From NCBI RefSeq assembly GCF_005871165.1, contig NZ_SWKP01000006.1, forward strand, positions 386,001-450,000: a DNA stretch of 64,000 nt, given 5' to 3'. This DNA is from Maricaulis alexandrii (GTDB lineage Bacteria; Pseudomonadota; Alphaproteobacteria; Caulobacterales; Maricaulaceae). The translations under genes and the position numbers were made by a program. Shown here piece after piece: positions 24,833 to 32,536 of this stretch. The stretch's first letter is position 1. Each line of letters opens with the position of its first letter. The notes beneath the pieces were generated by a model. That model saw only the letters and a program-made list of their open reading frames with translations, was not told where the DNA came from and ran no database searches.

Positions 24833-25360
24833 CTATGGGCGGTTGGTATAGTCGTCGCCCCTCTCAGCAAGAAGCATGTTTCCCGTCCTAGCTTCCGCCG
24901 CTATGCCGTCGATAATGTCTGAACCATTATTATCCGGAGCATAAAAATCATCGATAATATAGGAAGGGCCAGAGCTCGGGTATGCAAGCCCCCGCACATG
25001 GAACCTGATTCCGGTTCCGCCCTCCACGAGAGTTCGATCCACGAAGCAGCGCGCTGGAACCCCCCGGTTTTCAAAGGATACTTCTAGGGCGCGAGCCAAG
25101 TCATCGACTCGGTCCTGAGGAAGGTCAACGCCAACGAAAATCGAAATCCCGACAACACCGGGGTTTTCTCGTGCGTGGCGGCCAGCGCTATAGCTCGCAT
25201 TGCGCTCGTTGTTCGTTTCTGGATCAACGAATAGCTCCCCGCAGAACGCGCTTTCGCGGGCCTCACTTGGCCCTTCGGTGGCTCGCACGGGCGAAGTCGC
25301 CAGCCCTATGGCTGCCACTACTCCGCTAAATCCTGCTACTAATCTACTCACTCCACGCAT
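24833..25360 (-). CDS. Secreted hypothetical protein
   Basis: A 175-residue protein when started at the ATG at 25360, which gives a signal peptide (MRGVSRLVAGFSGVVAAIG..., cut after 'VRA'). The mature part has two Cys ('SAFCGEL', 'PARCFVDR') and alternates strands with helices ('GVDLPQDRVDDLARALEVSF'). It has no known family. An upstream extension to 25468 is possible but lies in AT-rich intergenic DNA. A role in surface exclusion or host interaction is speculative. Confidence 0.5.
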   Translation of the reverse strand: MRGVSRLVAGFSGVVAAIGLATSPVRATEGPSEARESAFCGELFVDPETNNERNASYSAGRHARENPGVVGISIFVGVDLPQDRVDDLARALEVSFENRGVPARCFVDRTLVEGGTGIRFHVRGLAYPSSGPSYIIDDFYAPDNNGSDIIDGIAAEARTGNMLLAERGDDYTNRP

Positions 25361-25471
25361 GTCTAAAAAATTCACGTTATTAAATACGCGCGAACGATAA
25401 CATTTATTGCGCAAATACGCAAGAAAATTGCAATTCAGATTCAATGTTCGCAATTCTAAAGCTTGCAAAAA

Positions 25472-25495
25472 CGATCATTTCTGAAATAGTGATCG
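25472..25495. promoter_or_regulatory. Candidate resolvase subsite / palindrome 1
   Basis: CGATCA and TGATCG flank a 12-bp centre in AT-rich DNA, about 140 bp before the resolvase gene. With the palindrome at 25581 it could make up a res site, which for small serine recombinases usually lies next to their gene. Confidence 0.35.
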
Positions 25496-25580
25496 CATAT
25501 GCTTTGTTCAATATTGAAAATGACGCTTTCTCAGGGCATTGTCGGAATGCGCCCAGCCGAGGGAGGCCGAATTGGCCGGA

Positions 25581-25604
25581 TTTCAAAAACCATCGTTTTT
25601 GAAA
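25581..25604. promoter_or_regulatory. Candidate resolvase subsite / palindrome 2
   Basis: TTTCAAAAA and TTTTTGAAA are exact complements around a 6-bp centre, 29 bp before the resolvase start. The position suits autoregulation by the recombinase or a recombination subsite. Confidence 0.4.
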
Positions 25605-25632
25605 GGCTTATGCCGCCACCGGAGGGCTTGCC

Positions 25633-26217
25633 ATGCTGATCGGTCCAACAATCGAAGCGACTGGCCGAATGGTCGGCTATGCGCGGGTTTCCACGAAGAC
25701 GCAGAAGCTCGACCTTCAAATGGATGCCCTGCGCCGTGCGGGGTGCGAGACGGTGTTTGATGATCCCGGTGTCTCCGGCGCGAAGGCCAAGCGGCCAGGC
25801 TTGGACATGGCGCTGGCCCATCTGCGAGCGGGCGATGTTCTGGTGATCTACAAGCTCGACCGCCTGGGGCGGTCTGTCGAGCATCTGGCCGCGTTGCTGC
25901 GAGAGTTTCACGAGCGCGGCATACATCTGTGTTCGCTCAGTGAGGGGATCAACACGCAGACGATTGGCGGCAAGCTGGTCTTTCATGTGTTCAGCGCGGT
26001 GGCTGAGTTCCAGCGTGATCTGATCCGTGAGAACACCCTGGCTGGACTGGAAGCGGCGGCGCAGCGCGGTAAGCGCCCTGGGCGGCCAAATCGGCTGAGC
26101 GCACAGCAGGTGCGCGAAGCCCGCCGCGCGATCCGCCATGAAGGCGTCAGCTATGCAGCCGCTGGCGGGCGCTTTGGGGTATCACCCGCCACGGTGTGGC
26201 GGGCTGTGGCCGGATAG
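25633..26217 (+). CDS. Small serine recombinase (resolvase/invertase)
   Basis: A 194-residue recombinase. The catalytic Ser is in 'VGYARVSTKTQ', with 'VLVIYKLDRLGRSVEHL' and 'GKLVFHVFSAVAEFQRDLI' as the conserved blocks, then a C-terminal HTH ('VSYAAAGGRFGVSPATVWRAV'), all as expected for Tn3-type resolvases and DNA invertases. It probably resolves multimers of the circular element or controls a local inversion. Palindromes upstream at 25472 and 25581 may be its target. No transposase accompanies it. Confidence 0.9.
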   Translation: MLIGPTIEATGRMVGYARVSTKTQKLDLQMDALRRAGCETVFDDPGVSGAKAKRPGLDMALAHLRAGDVLVIYKLDRLGRSVEHLAALLREFHERGIHLCSLSEGINTQTIGGKLVFHVFSAVAEFQRDLIRENTLAGLEAAAQRGKRPGRPNRLSAQQVREARRAIRHEGVSYAAAGGRFGVSPATVWRAVAG

Positions 26218-26220
26218 GGA

Positions 26221-26742
26221 TTAGTGAGCCCAAAAAATGTGGGTTTCTTCGAAGCCTGTGGAGAGCGTGAACACGTCACCAAGCGCCATATCCCGCCCCA
26301 TGCGCTCGTAGTCGATGTAGGGCGCGATGGTGTCGGAGATGTCTTCGCTCTCCTCGATGAGGTCGCGGGCGAAGTCCTCCAGCGAGGGAAATGCACCGAT
26401 ATAGTGATCTTCAATTGAGCGGCGCGCATCCTGCAGATCGCCGCTCCAGTGCTCCAAGAGTTTGCCTGCAAGCAGGCCATGGCGAGCGATGAACGCGGCT
26501 TTCTCCGCCACGCTGTCAACGCCTTCATATTCGCTGATCGGCGCGCCTTCGAAGCCCTCATAGTCATGGATGGCCCATTCTTCGGCGTCGGGAATTGGTG
26601 ACGCGGCCAGCATGTCCGCGATCTCAGATTGTATGGTGTCAGCGTCTTGCGTGGCGTCTACCCACCGGCCATGCAGTCGCCCGTTATTGTAGGCCGCCAG
26701 ACAGGCCACATAGATACGGATTTCGGTGTTTTGCTCTCCCAT
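26221..26742 (-). CDS. ardA: Antirestriction protein ArdA
   Basis: A 173-residue acidic protein beginning MGEQNTEIRIYVACLAAYNN, with 'GRLHGRWVDA' and 'AIHDYEGFEGAPISEYEGV', the hallmarks of ArdA. ArdA mimics bent B-form DNA and blocks type I restriction enzymes when a conjugative element enters a new host. AAAGGAGG lies 7 bases before the ATG at 26742; a longer frame to 26913 runs through the 34-bp repeat and is not credible. It is convergent with the resolvase gene, three bases apart. It fits the mobilizable character of the element. Confidence 0.9.
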   Translation of the reverse strand: MGEQNTEIRIYVACLAAYNNGRLHGRWVDATQDADTIQSEIADMLAASPIPDAEEWAIHDYEGFEGAPISEYEGVDSVAEKAAFIARHGLLAGKLLEHWSGDLQDARRSIEDHYIGAFPSLEDFARDLIEESEDISDTIAPYIDYERMGRDMALGDVFTLSTGFEETHIFWAH

Positions 26743-26826
26743 CTGAAAACCTCCTTTGGATAAGGGTTGCGCATGCAGCCCTGCTTCCGGTCGAGGATGG
26801 GTGTGCAAACGGAGGGAGAAATCGAC

Positions 26827-26860
26827 GGCGGGCGCAGGGCCATCGGCCCGAGCCTCGGGA
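26827..26860. repeat. 34-bp direct repeat, copy 2
   Basis: An exact repeat of 4411-4444, here about 85 bp upstream of the ardA start. Because both copies sit next to mobility-related genes, they may be binding sites of an element-encoded protein. The remainder of 26743-27197 holds no gene that I can support. Confidence 0.7.
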
Positions 26861-27197
26861 GGCCGTCTATTTTTGCCGAAGTGCGCTGAGGGCAAAGCCC
26901 TAAGCTCTTGCATCAGGGATCGTCACCCGCATGGGCCAAGACCCGCACTGGCCGGGGCTTGGTGGCCGTAGGCCATAGAGCCCGCCCGGATGCCCAGATC
27001 ATGCGATAGTATGCATTGCGCAAATTCTGGACGGATGGGGGAATTCGGTTTACCCAGAAACAAATCCCCAGAAGAGTATCTACAGCGCGCCGGGCATTCC
27101 TCCCGAGCGCGTATTTTTGTGCCTCTAGCCTCCCCATTGCCCGAGAAAGGACTTGTACGCCTGCGCCCTGCGCGGGCGAGCCAGAGATTGATTGCCC

Positions 27198-27482
27198 ATG
27201 ACCGATTATCGCTCCCACAGCCGCGACTACCTGATGAAAAAGGGTATGAGCCAAGCTGCGAGCGATGCGCTTTATGATCAGATCATCTCGGCCATGGAGC
27301 ACTTCTTTGACTCCTGGCTCGGCGAGCATCCGGTGCAGCAAGCCCTTGGGGATAAGTCGCCAAAATCCGCCAGTGCGAGCGCATTTGCTGCGCCTGTTCT
27401 GGTAGGATGGAGTGATAGGGAACTTACCAATATTTTCGAGGAATGCGCTGCGCTTATTGCGGGCGCAAAGTGCAGCAAATGA
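27198..27482 (+). CDS. Small protein coupled to the integrase
   Basis: A 94-residue protein starting with ATG at 27198 (a TTG two codons earlier is an alternative). It has a helical N-terminal half ('SRDYLMKKGMSQAASDALYDQIISAMEHFFDSWL') and a C-terminal half with 'VGWSDRELTNIFEECAALI'. Its stop overlaps the ATG of the integrase gene (ATGA), so the two are co-translated. Small genes in this position sometimes encode recombination directionality factors or regulators of serine integrases. That is a hypothesis; no family is recognised. Confidence 0.5.
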   Translation: MTDYRSHSRDYLMKKGMSQAASDALYDQIISAMEHFFDSWLGEHPVQQALGDKSPKSASASAFAAPVLVGWSDRELTNIFEECAALIAGAKCSK

Positions 27483-29038
27483 GGACAGAAACCGCAGCAA
27501 AAAAGGCCGTGCTCTATGCGCGTGTCTCCACCACCAAGCAGAGCAAAGAAGGCCACGGCATTGCCAGCCAGATCACGAGGTGCCGCGAGTTTGCCGGCTA
27601 TAAGGGTCTGGAAGTGGTCGAGACGTTCACCGACGAGAAGAGCGGTAGCCTGATCGACCGCCCCGGCATGAAGTCCATGCTGGATTATCTGCGGCGCAGG
27701 AAGAGCGGTGAATATGTCGTCGTGATCGATGATATCAGCCGACTGGCGCGCAGCATTTCCGCACATATCAGTCTGAGAACCGCGATTTCCAAGGTAGGGG
27801 CTGAACTGCTCTCTCCCTCAATCGAGTTTGGCGAAGATCCCGACTCCGTGCTGATCGAGAATGTGCTGGCCAGTATTTCGCAGCACCACGCACAAAAGAA
27901 CGGTCAGACAGCGGTGAACCGCATGCGCGCCCGCCTGCTGAACGGCTATGCAGTTTTCCCTGCGCCTGTTGGCTATCGCTACGAGAAGAAGGATTTGCAC
28001 GGCAAAATTCTTGTGCGCGATGAGCCTGCAGCATCAATTGTCCAGGAAGCCCTTGAAGGTTTCGCCTCTGGGCGGTTTGAGACCCAGGCTGAGGTCCAGC
28101 GCTTCCTTGCCTCGAAACCGCATTTCCCACTTACCAGGAATGCGCGTGTCAGTCCCCAACGCGTGACCGATATGCTGACCCGCGTGGCCTATGCTGGGTA
28201 TATCGAACATCTCGATTGGGACGTTTCGTTGCGCCCTGGCCATCACGAAGGGCTGATCTCGCTGGAAACGTTTGAGGCTATTCAAGCGCGCCGCAATAGC
28301 AGGCCAAGGGCGCCGGTCCGCAAGAATATCAGCGAGGACTATCCATTGCGCGGGGCCGTCGATTGCGAGTGCGGCAAGCCGCTTAAGTCGGGCTGGTCAC
28401 GTGGCCGGCACGGCAAGCGATATGCCTATTACGTCTGCCAGACGAAAGACTGTGCGCACTACGCCAAGTCGATCAAGAAGGCAGACATCGAGGGGGCGTT
28501 CCGCGACATCTTGAAAGGGCTCACGCCAACGCGTGAGCTTATGCCCGTGCTGTTCCTGGCGTTCTCCGAAATGTGGGAGAAGCGCACTGGCGGGATCGAG
28601 CAGCAACGTGCAGCGATGCGCAAAGAAGTGCAGCAACTGGAGCGTCAGGCCGAGAAGGCCGTCGACCTGCTCGTTGAGTCGGATGGTGAGTTTCTGACGA
28701 AGAACCTCGAAAAGCGTCTCCAGAAACTGGAGCGCTCGAAGGTCGTGCTTGAAGGAAAGATCAAAAGCTGCGGTCGCTCTCTACCCACCTTCGAGGAGGG
28801 CGCTCGAACCGCTATTCAGCACCTCGGAAATCCCTGTAATTTATGGGACTCTGAGCGGTTGGAGGACAAGCGATTAGCGGTGAAATTGGCGTTTTCGGAG
28901 CGCCCTCGCTACACCCGCGAAAAGGGCTTTCTTGAACCGGAATTATCGTTACCCATCAAACTATTAACCCGTATTGATGCCTCGGGAAGCAAGATGGTGG
29001 GCCCGGAGGGACTCGAACCCCCAACCAAGCGGTTATGA
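27479..29038 (+). CDS. Large serine recombinase, integrase of the element
   Basis: A 519-residue protein. An N-terminal resolvase domain (catalytic Ser in 'AVLYARVSTTKQ', then 'VIDDISRLARS') is followed by a recombinase domain ('INGYAVFPAPVGYRYEK'-like region near 165), a zinc ribbon ('CECGKPLKSGW' ... 'YVCQTKDCAHY', about 310-345) and a coiled-coil ('EVQQLERQAEKAVDLL'), the order of phiC31/TP901-type integrases. The ATG at 27479 overlaps the previous stop. The last 14 codons (MVGPEGLEPPTKRL) are read from the tRNA-Ile2 gene, so host DNA supplies the stop; in the excised circle the frame would continue through 917-1023 and give a 543-residue protein. Confidence 0.9.
   Translation: MRTETAAKKAVLYARVSTTKQSKEGHGIASQITRCREFAGYKGLEVVETFTDEKSGSLIDRPGMKSMLDYLRRRKSGEYVVVIDDISRLARSISAHISLRTAISKVGAELLSPSIEFGEDPDSVLIENVLASISQHHAQKNGQTAVNRMRARLLNGYAVFPAPVGYRYEKKDLHGKILVRDEPAASIVQEALEGFASGRFETQAEVQRFLASKPHFPLTRNARVSPQRVTDMLTRVAYAGYIEHLDWDVSLRPGHHEGLISLETFEAIQARRNSRPRAPVRKNISEDYPLRGAVDCECGKPLKSGWSRGRHGKRYAYYVCQTKDCAHYAKSIKKADIEGAFRDILKGLTPTRELMPVLFLAFSEMWEKRTGGIEQQRAAMRKEVQQLERQAEKAVDLLVESDGEFLTKNLEKRLQKLERSKVVLEGKIKSCGRSLPTFEEGARTAIQHLGNPCNLWDSERLEDKRLAVKLAFSERPRYTREKGFLEPELSLPIKLLTRIDASGSKMVGPEGLEPPTKRL
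28994..29003. other. Right attachment site core (attR)
   Basis: ATGGTGGGCC, identical to 907-916. Nine of the ten bases are the 3'-terminal nucleotides of tRNA-Ile2, including the encoded CCA, so the tRNA gene stays intact after integration. The core lies inside the integrase reading frame at codons for Met-Val-Gly. Confidence 0.75.
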
Positions 29039-29071
29039 GCCGCCGGCTCTAACCAATTGAGCTACAGGCCC
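28995..29071 (-). tRNA. tRNA-Ile2 (anticodon CAU, lysidine-modified)
   Basis: A 77-nt cloverleaf on the minus strand. The acceptor stem GGGCCTG/CGGGCCC has one G-T pair, the D-loop is 'AGCTCAATTGGTTAGAGC', the anticodon loop is CTCATAA (anticodon CAT), the T-arm is 'TTGGGGGTTCGAGTCCC', and CCA is encoded. The CTCATAA loop and overall sequence fit the minor isoleucine tRNA whose C34 is converted to lysidine by TilS, rather than initiator or elongator Met. Its 3' end is the insertion site of the 28-kb element. Confidence 0.92.
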
Positions 29072-29284
29072 GCGCGGGTGGCGCGTGGGTTCAGGAATAG
29101 AAGCTGATGCGGCGCGCGCCAAGCCGCGATTGCACGCTTTCATGACATCGCGGCAATCATGGTGGCGATTGTCGGGCTTTCGCGTTCAGGATGCAGACAG
29201 GCGTCACATGTTCAGGTTAGGACATGTTCACCCGGTGCGATGACCGCACCGCCCTGCCCACAGCCCCTCACAAGGAGCGCACCC

Positions 29285-29998
29285 ATGTTACGTACCCTGC
29301 TCGTTTCCACCGCCGCCCTGGCCAGTTTCGCCGCCCCGTCGGCCCTGGCCCAGAGCGAGGCCGCCCTGCCCTCGCTGAACCTGTCGGCCTCGGCCGAAGT
29401 ACAGATGGCGCCGGACTATGCCTCGGTCAGCTCCGGCGTGGTCAGCCGCGCGGAGACCGCCCAGCAGGCGGTGCGCGAGAATGCCCGCACGATGGACGCC
29501 GTCTTCTCGGCCCTGCGTCGCGCCGGCGTGGAGCCTGCGGACATGCAGACATCCCAGCTCTCGGTCTCGCCGGTCTATGCGGAGAACCGCTCCAACAACC
29601 AGGTCCAGCGCGACATCATCGGCTATGAGGTCCGCAATACGGTCTCTGCCACGATCCGCGACACCCGCCAGGTCGGTCAGGTGATCGATGCGATGGTCAG
29701 TGCGGGCGCCAACAATATCAATTCCGTGAGTTTCGGCGCCGAAGACACGGCAGACGCGCTCAATGAGGCCCGCCGCACCGCGATTGCAAATCTGATGTCA
29801 AAGGCGGACCTCTTCGCCGAAGCGGCTGGTTTCGAATTATGCGGCATCCGCTCGATGAGCGAGAACAGTTATGCGCCGCAACCGGTCTATCGTGAACGTG
29901 CCTATGCCATGGGCGCGATGGACAGCGCGACCCCCGTCGCCGCCGGCGAGCTGACCCTCACCGCCACGGTCAATGCCAGCTTCTGCATCGACAGCTAG
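29285..29998 (+). CDS. SIMPL (DUF541) domain periplasmic protein
   Basis: A 237-residue exported protein. A signal peptide (MLRTLLVSTAALASFAAPSALA) precedes a SIMPL domain: 'LNLSASAEVQMAPDYASVSSGVV', 'ENARTMDAVFSALRRAGVEPADMQTSQLSV', 'SVSFGAEDTADALNEARRTAI'. It is related to BP26/OMP28 of Brucella and E. coli YggE, which form ring-like periplasmic oligomers linked to oxidative stress. AAGGAG is upstream of the ATG at 29285; earlier in-frame starts lack a signal peptide. It is the first chromosomal gene right of the element and overlaps the convergent small membrane gene by four bases. Confidence 0.85.
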   Translation: MLRTLLVSTAALASFAAPSALAQSEAALPSLNLSASAEVQMAPDYASVSSGVVSRAETAQQAVRENARTMDAVFSALRRAGVEPADMQTSQLSVSPVYAENRSNNQVQRDIIGYEVRNTVSATIRDTRQVGQVIDAMVSAGANNINSVSFGAEDTADALNEARRTAIANLMSKADLFAEAAGFELCGIRSMSENSYAPQPVYRERAYAMGAMDSATPVAAGELTLTATVNASFCIDS

Positions 29999-30180
29999 CG
30001 GCCGCCCTCCGTTTCGACCGAGACGCGCTCACCGGCGAATTCAAAGGTGACCGTCTCGGTCTGCTCGGCCTGCCACAGGGCAAAGCCCAGCACGCCGGTC
30101 AGGAGCACCAGTCCGGCAATCAATCCATAGAGAAAAGTAGGCGGGGCCGGTTTCGACCCCCATTTGCTGCGTCCACGCAT
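29995..30180 (-). CDS. Small single-pass membrane protein
   Basis: A 61-residue protein: a basic N-terminus ('MRGRSKWGSKPAPPTF'), one membrane helix ('LYGLIAGLVLLTGVLGFALW') and a charged C-terminal tail. GGAGGA precedes the ATG. It is convergent with the SIMPL gene (4-bp overlap) and downstream of panD. Function is unknown. Confidence 0.6.
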   Translation of the reverse strand: MRGRSKWGSKPAPPTFLYGLIAGLVLLTGVLGFALWQAEQTETVTFEFAGERVSVETEGGR

Positions 30181-30256
30181 GGCGCGTCCTCCGTTGCGGC
30201 CAACGGAGGGTTCAACGCATCAAACCAGTCATGGGTTCCGGTGATCAGCCCCGTGA

Positions 30257-30622
30257 TCAGGCCGCTTGCGGCTTGGTTTTCACCTGGTTGTGCTCGTCGA
30301 GCAGGACCACGGTCGGCTCGTACTGCTCGGCTTCCACAGCGTCCATCTCGGCATAGGCCACCACGATGATGCGGTCGCCCGGCTGGGCCAGACGGGCCGC
30401 CGCGCCATTGATGCCGAAGGTGCGGCTGCCGCGCGGGGCTTCGATGGCATAGGTGGTGAAACGCTCGCCATTATTGATGTTCAGCACATCCACCTGCTCA
30501 TAGGGCAGCATGCCGGCCGCATCGAGATAATCGCGGTCGATCGAGATCGAACCCTCATAGTGAAGGTCCGCCTGGGTGACGACGGCACGGTGGAGTTTGC
30601 ACTTCATCATGGTGAGGCGCAT
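30257..30622 (-). CDS. panD: Aspartate 1-decarboxylase precursor
   Basis: A 121-residue pyruvoyl enzyme making beta-alanine from L-aspartate for pantothenate and CoA. The core '[24 protein letters not shown]' holds the self-cleavage Gly-Ser site, whose Ser becomes the pyruvoyl cofactor. '[34 protein letters not shown]' is also diagnostic. Three Met codons are possible (30622, 30610, 30607); GGGAG at a good distance favours 30622. It appears to be a single gene with its own promoter region in 30623-30864, where no other gene was seen. Confidence 0.95.
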   Translation of the reverse strand: MRLTMMKCKLHRAVVTQADLHYEGSISIDRDYLDAAGMLPYEQVDVLNINNGERFTTYAIEAPRGSRTFGINGAAARLAQPGDRIIVVAYAEMDAVEAEQYEPTVVLLDEHNQVKTKPQAA

Positions 30623-30864
30623 TGCGCTTCTCCCGAACACTGGATTTTGCGGTGCACATAAGCTGATCAGCGCACAAATTCAACGGCGCGTGACTGAATA
30701 GTGCGCCAACGAGGATGCAGGATGCGGCCGAGCAGGTTGGCAAAGTCTGAAAATGCCGGCCCGGGCCCAACACGCGATTTCCGGGCTGGCCGGCCCGAAT
30801 TTTCAACCCACATTCATGCACAGACCGAAAAACTGCGCTATACTGCTCGTGAGGGGGAATTTTC

Positions 30865-31608
30865 ATGACCCGACGCATCCTGTGGCTGACGTCTGCCGCC
30901 GTCCTGTTGCTCGCGCCTGCGAACAGCGGGGCGCAGAGCGTTCCCACACAGCCGAACCAGGAGCCGGTGCCGACCCAGATCGACCCGACGCGCCTGAACA
31001 CGGCCAATCTTCAGACCCTGCAGACCCGTCCGGTCCAGACCGCCACCCCCAGTGAACCGGTCGCCGTGACCGTCAACTGGAACCAGGCCCGGATCGACGC
31101 CCGCGAAGCGGCCGCAGCCAATACCCAGGCTTTTCGGCCGGAGGTTGGACTGTCGCGCCAGGTCCGGACGATCCCGGTGCCACGCAATCTCGATCCCGAA
31201 CGCCTGGCCCAGACCGAGGTGCCGATCCTGGTGCCGACCCTGTCAGCGCTGGGTTTCAGCCGCGAACCGCTCACCATGATTTTCCCGCGCGGCGACTTCT
31301 ACACCCTGTCCATCACCGGCGAGGGCGTGCTGGTCGAGGTCTTCTGCACGCGCCTGGCCCACGCCGAGCCGAACACGGCCCTGTCGGCCCGGCGGATCCG
31401 GGGCAATGGCCCGGAAGGCTACCGGACGGAACAGACCGAATACGGCCGCGAGGTTTCCTTCACCCGCTATGGCATCGCCTATTCGATCACCATTGAATGC
31501 GATGATCCGGAGGGCGATGCGCGATGCGCCTCGCCGCAATATGGCCGCGGCCTGATGGAGTCCCTGCAGATCCTGCCGGGAACCCGCGGATCCCTGGGAG
31601 GCCCGTGA
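30865..31608 (+). CDS. Secreted hypothetical protein paired with an M23 peptidase
   Basis: A 247-residue exported protein with signal peptide MTRRILWLTSAAVLLLAPANSGA, then a Pro/Gln/Thr-rich linker (about 25-70) and a globular domain ending with conserved Cys residues ('VEVFCTRL', 'ITIECDD', 'DARCASP'). The stop codon overlaps the ATG of the M23 peptidase (TGATG), so it may be a cofactor, inhibitor or substrate of that enzyme. No family is recognised. Confidence 0.6.
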   Translation: MTRRILWLTSAAVLLLAPANSGAQSVPTQPNQEPVPTQIDPTRLNTANLQTLQTRPVQTATPSEPVAVTVNWNQARIDAREAAAANTQAFRPEVGLSRQVRTIPVPRNLDPERLAQTEVPILVPTLSALGFSREPLTMIFPRGDFYTLSITGEGVLVEVFCTRLAHAEPNTALSARRIRGNGPEGYRTEQTEYGREVSFTRYGIAYSITIECDDPEGDARCASPQYGRGLMESLQILPGTRGSLGGP

Positions 31609-32474
31609 TGTCCCGTCCTGTCGAACTCACCCTCGCCGCCGCCGTGGCCGCCGCCGGCATCGCCGCCATGATCTGGTGGCCGCCGCTGGAGGACGCCGCC
31701 CCGCTTCCCGATGACAGCCCGGTGGAAGAACCGGTGGACGAACCGGTTGACGAACCCGTTGAAGAGCCCGTCGAGGATCCGGTCGACGAACCGGTCGAGG
31801 AACCCGCCGAGCCGCCGGCCGATCCGGTCGATGCCGCTGGCGACACCTTCTCCTACATGCCGCCGGGTGACCTTCTGCCCGACAGCGGCACCGGCCAGAC
31901 GGAACAGATCAATTACGCCCCGTCCATGCGCTTCCCGATGGAAATGGGCCAGGCCTATGCCAATTCCCAGGTCTACATGCATGGGGGCTATCTCGGCCCG
32001 GGGGGCGGTCAATGCAATGACGCCAATTATTCCTATGCCTGGCGGGACAACTTCTGTGAGACACGCGGCTATTCCACACCGCTCTGCCCGGCCGGTACCG
32101 GCCATCAGGGCCAGGATATCCGCCCGGCCTCCTGCCAGGACGACACCCATTGGGCTGTCGCGGCCGAAGACGGCACCATCACCTCGATCGGGTCCTATTC
32201 GGTCCGCCTGATGACCGATGAAGGCGTACGCTACACCTATCTCCACCTGGACAAGGACACGCTCCTGGTCGAGGTCGGCGACGAGGTCGAGCGCGGCGAC
32301 CGGCTCGGCTTTGTCTCCAACGAGTTCGGGGACAGCGCGACCACGATCCACCTGCATTTCGAGATCAAGATGGCAATGACCACGCCGGACGGTCTGCAGA
32401 ACACGGTCGTGCCGCCCTATCTGGCCCTGGTCGACAGTTATGAGCGACTTCTGGACGGAGCCGAAACCGACTAG
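31608..32474 (+). CDS. M23 (LytM) family peptidase with repetitive acidic linker
   Basis: A 288-residue envelope protein. It has an N-terminal signal or anchor helix ('LTLAAAVAAAGIAAMIWW'), then about 45 residues of PVDEP/PVEEP-type repeats that form a stiff acidic spacer, then an M23 domain: 'GHQGQDIRP' (H and D zinc ligands), 'VRYTYLHLDKDTLLVEVGD' and 'TTIHLHFEI' (HxH). M23 enzymes cut peptide cross-bridges in peptidoglycan. All ligands seem present. It is translationally coupled to the preceding secreted protein. Confidence 0.8.
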   Translation: MSRPVELTLAAAVAAAGIAAMIWWPPLEDAAPLPDDSPVEEPVDEPVDEPVEEPVEDPVDEPVEEPAEPPADPVDAAGDTFSYMPPGDLLPDSGTGQTEQINYAPSMRFPMEMGQAYANSQVYMHGGYLGPGGGQCNDANYSYAWRDNFCETRGYSTPLCPAGTGHQGQDIRPASCQDDTHWAVAAEDGTITSIGSYSVRLMTDEGVRYTYLHLDKDTLLVEVGDEVERGDRLGFVSNEFGDSATTIHLHFEIKMAMTTPDGLQNTVVPPYLALVDSYERLLDGAETD

Positions 32475-32536
32475 TCGCATAATGCGACGTTAACCGTGCA
32501 TGGTCTATCTGGTCGAACCCGAGAGTTTGGCCAGAC

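Noticed and set aside
27443-27478. Earlier ATG for the large serine integrase (adds a CAYCGRK segment)
   Set aside because: GAGGA abuts this ATG with no spacing, while the ATG at 27479 overlaps the previous stop as ATGA and starts near the usual position before VLYARVST.
28981-29038. C-terminal MVGPEGLEPPTKRL as a true conserved integrase end
   Set aside because: This peptide is simply the antisense reading of a tRNA 3' half and is not a protein motif; it is treated as a junction product.
31735-31815. Tandem DNA repeat as a mobile or satellite element
   Set aside because: The repeats code for the PVDEP/PVEEP spacer of the M23 peptidase and keep frame; it is protein low complexity.
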